35,920 bases of DNA, from NCBI RefSeq assembly GCF_001039355.2, contig NW_019775565.1, forward strand, positions 269,585 through 305,504, given 5' to 3'. Shown piece by piece: positions 35,735 to 35,920 of the stretch; position 1 is the first letter of the stretch; every line of letters begins with the position of its first letter. A program made the translations under genes and the position numbers. A model generated the notes under the pieces. That model saw only the letters and a program-made list of their open reading frames with translations, had not been told where the DNA came from and searched no databases. The DNA is from Lingula anatina (Eukaryota > Brachiopoda > Lingulata > Lingulida > Lingulidae).

Positions 35735-35920
35735 GTGGCGGATTTAGAGTGGGGGTCTGACCCCCCACCCCCCACCCCCCTCGGTTTCTGAAAAATATAT
35801 CACGCCAATATTCCCCTCTTAAAATTAGAATTTTGACTAGCTAAATAAATCATAGTTCTTATAACCGTACCAAAGGCACTGTTTGCTCTTTAAACACCAA
35901 AAATTTTCGGGGCCCTTGAG
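35735..35920 (+). mobile_element. Possible transposon end (CAGTGGCGGATTTAG), cut by window
   Basis: CAGTGGCGGATTTAGAGTGG begins a stretch with C-rich and AT-rich segments. Ends of the form CAGTGGCGGAT are common on non-autonomous DNA transposons in many animal genomes. The other end would lie outside the window, so this is a tentative call. Confidence 0.35.

Larger units (their letters stand above)
34578..35920 (+). other. Start of an ABCA intron running off the window
   Basis: After the GTGAGT donor at 34578 there is no NBD2 coding exon to the right edge. The stretch holds a 24-bp direct repeat (34632-34679), a 42-bp minisatellite, C-rich and A-rich runs, and a probable element edge near 35735. 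Confidence 0.65.

Noticed and set aside
34578-35920. Evidence that the ABCA gene is a half-transporter or truncated
   Set aside because: A good GTGAGT donor follows exon 23 and the window simply ends within the intron. Absence of NBD2 here does not show truncation.
1-35920. Defence-like, CRISPR, phage or biosynthetic cluster content
   Set aside because: The repeats are minisatellites and MITEs without spacer structure, and the genes are ordinary animal genes of unrelated function.

Overview
This is an AT-rich stretch of a metazoan nuclear genome. It has intron-rich genes with GT-AG splice sites, many simple repeats, several short inverted-repeat elements and two unresolved bases (N at 4093 and 7204), which points to a draft assembly. 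The gene content (a KIAA1549-family protein, a secreted protein made of mucin/CILP-type WxxW domains, a GNB1L orthologue and an ABCA transporter) and the small non-autonomous transposons fit an invertebrate deuterostome or lophotrochozoan. A mollusc is my best guess, but the sequence alone does not prove it. I see no prokaryotic or viral genes.

Layout. (1) 1-9030, plus strand: the last six coding exons and 3' UTR of a KIAA1549-like gene whose 5' part lies outside the window. (2) 11.09-14.30 kb, plus: a compact five-exon gene for a secreted 210-residue protein with two tandem WxxW domains, each encoded by the same exon pair. It has a TATA box and a poly(A) signal. (3) 16.39-17.05 kb, minus: an intronless gene for a 217-residue secreted protein with a netrin/TIMP-like look and a probable GPI or membrane tail. 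A transposon-like element with 44-bp terminal inverted repeats begins 177 bp upstream. (4) 19.5-20.98 kb, minus: a complete two-coding-exon GNB1L WD-repeat gene. (5) 21.735 kb to past the window end, plus: 23 coding exons (1347 codons, all phases consistent) of an ABCA transporter, covering TMD1, NBD1, TMD2 and the linker. NBD2 must lie beyond the right edge. GNB1L and the ABCA gene are head to head, 757 bp apart between start codons, and share an intergenic region with a perfect CRE and an E-box.

The genes are functionally unrelated as far as I can tell, and I do not see an operon-like or defence-like system. The less ordinary material is in the non-coding DNA. There are two copies of a ~168-bp MITE with 3-bp target duplications, a 257-bp MITE with 31-bp inverted repeats, and a 568-bp element with TA-flanked inverted repeats next to the TIMP-like gene. 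There is also a dispersed repeat built on a 28-bp perfect palindrome, a 20-bp minisatellite whose unit is itself a hairpin, and a 42-bp minisatellite with recurring shortened units. The ABCA gene also has a GC-AG intron.
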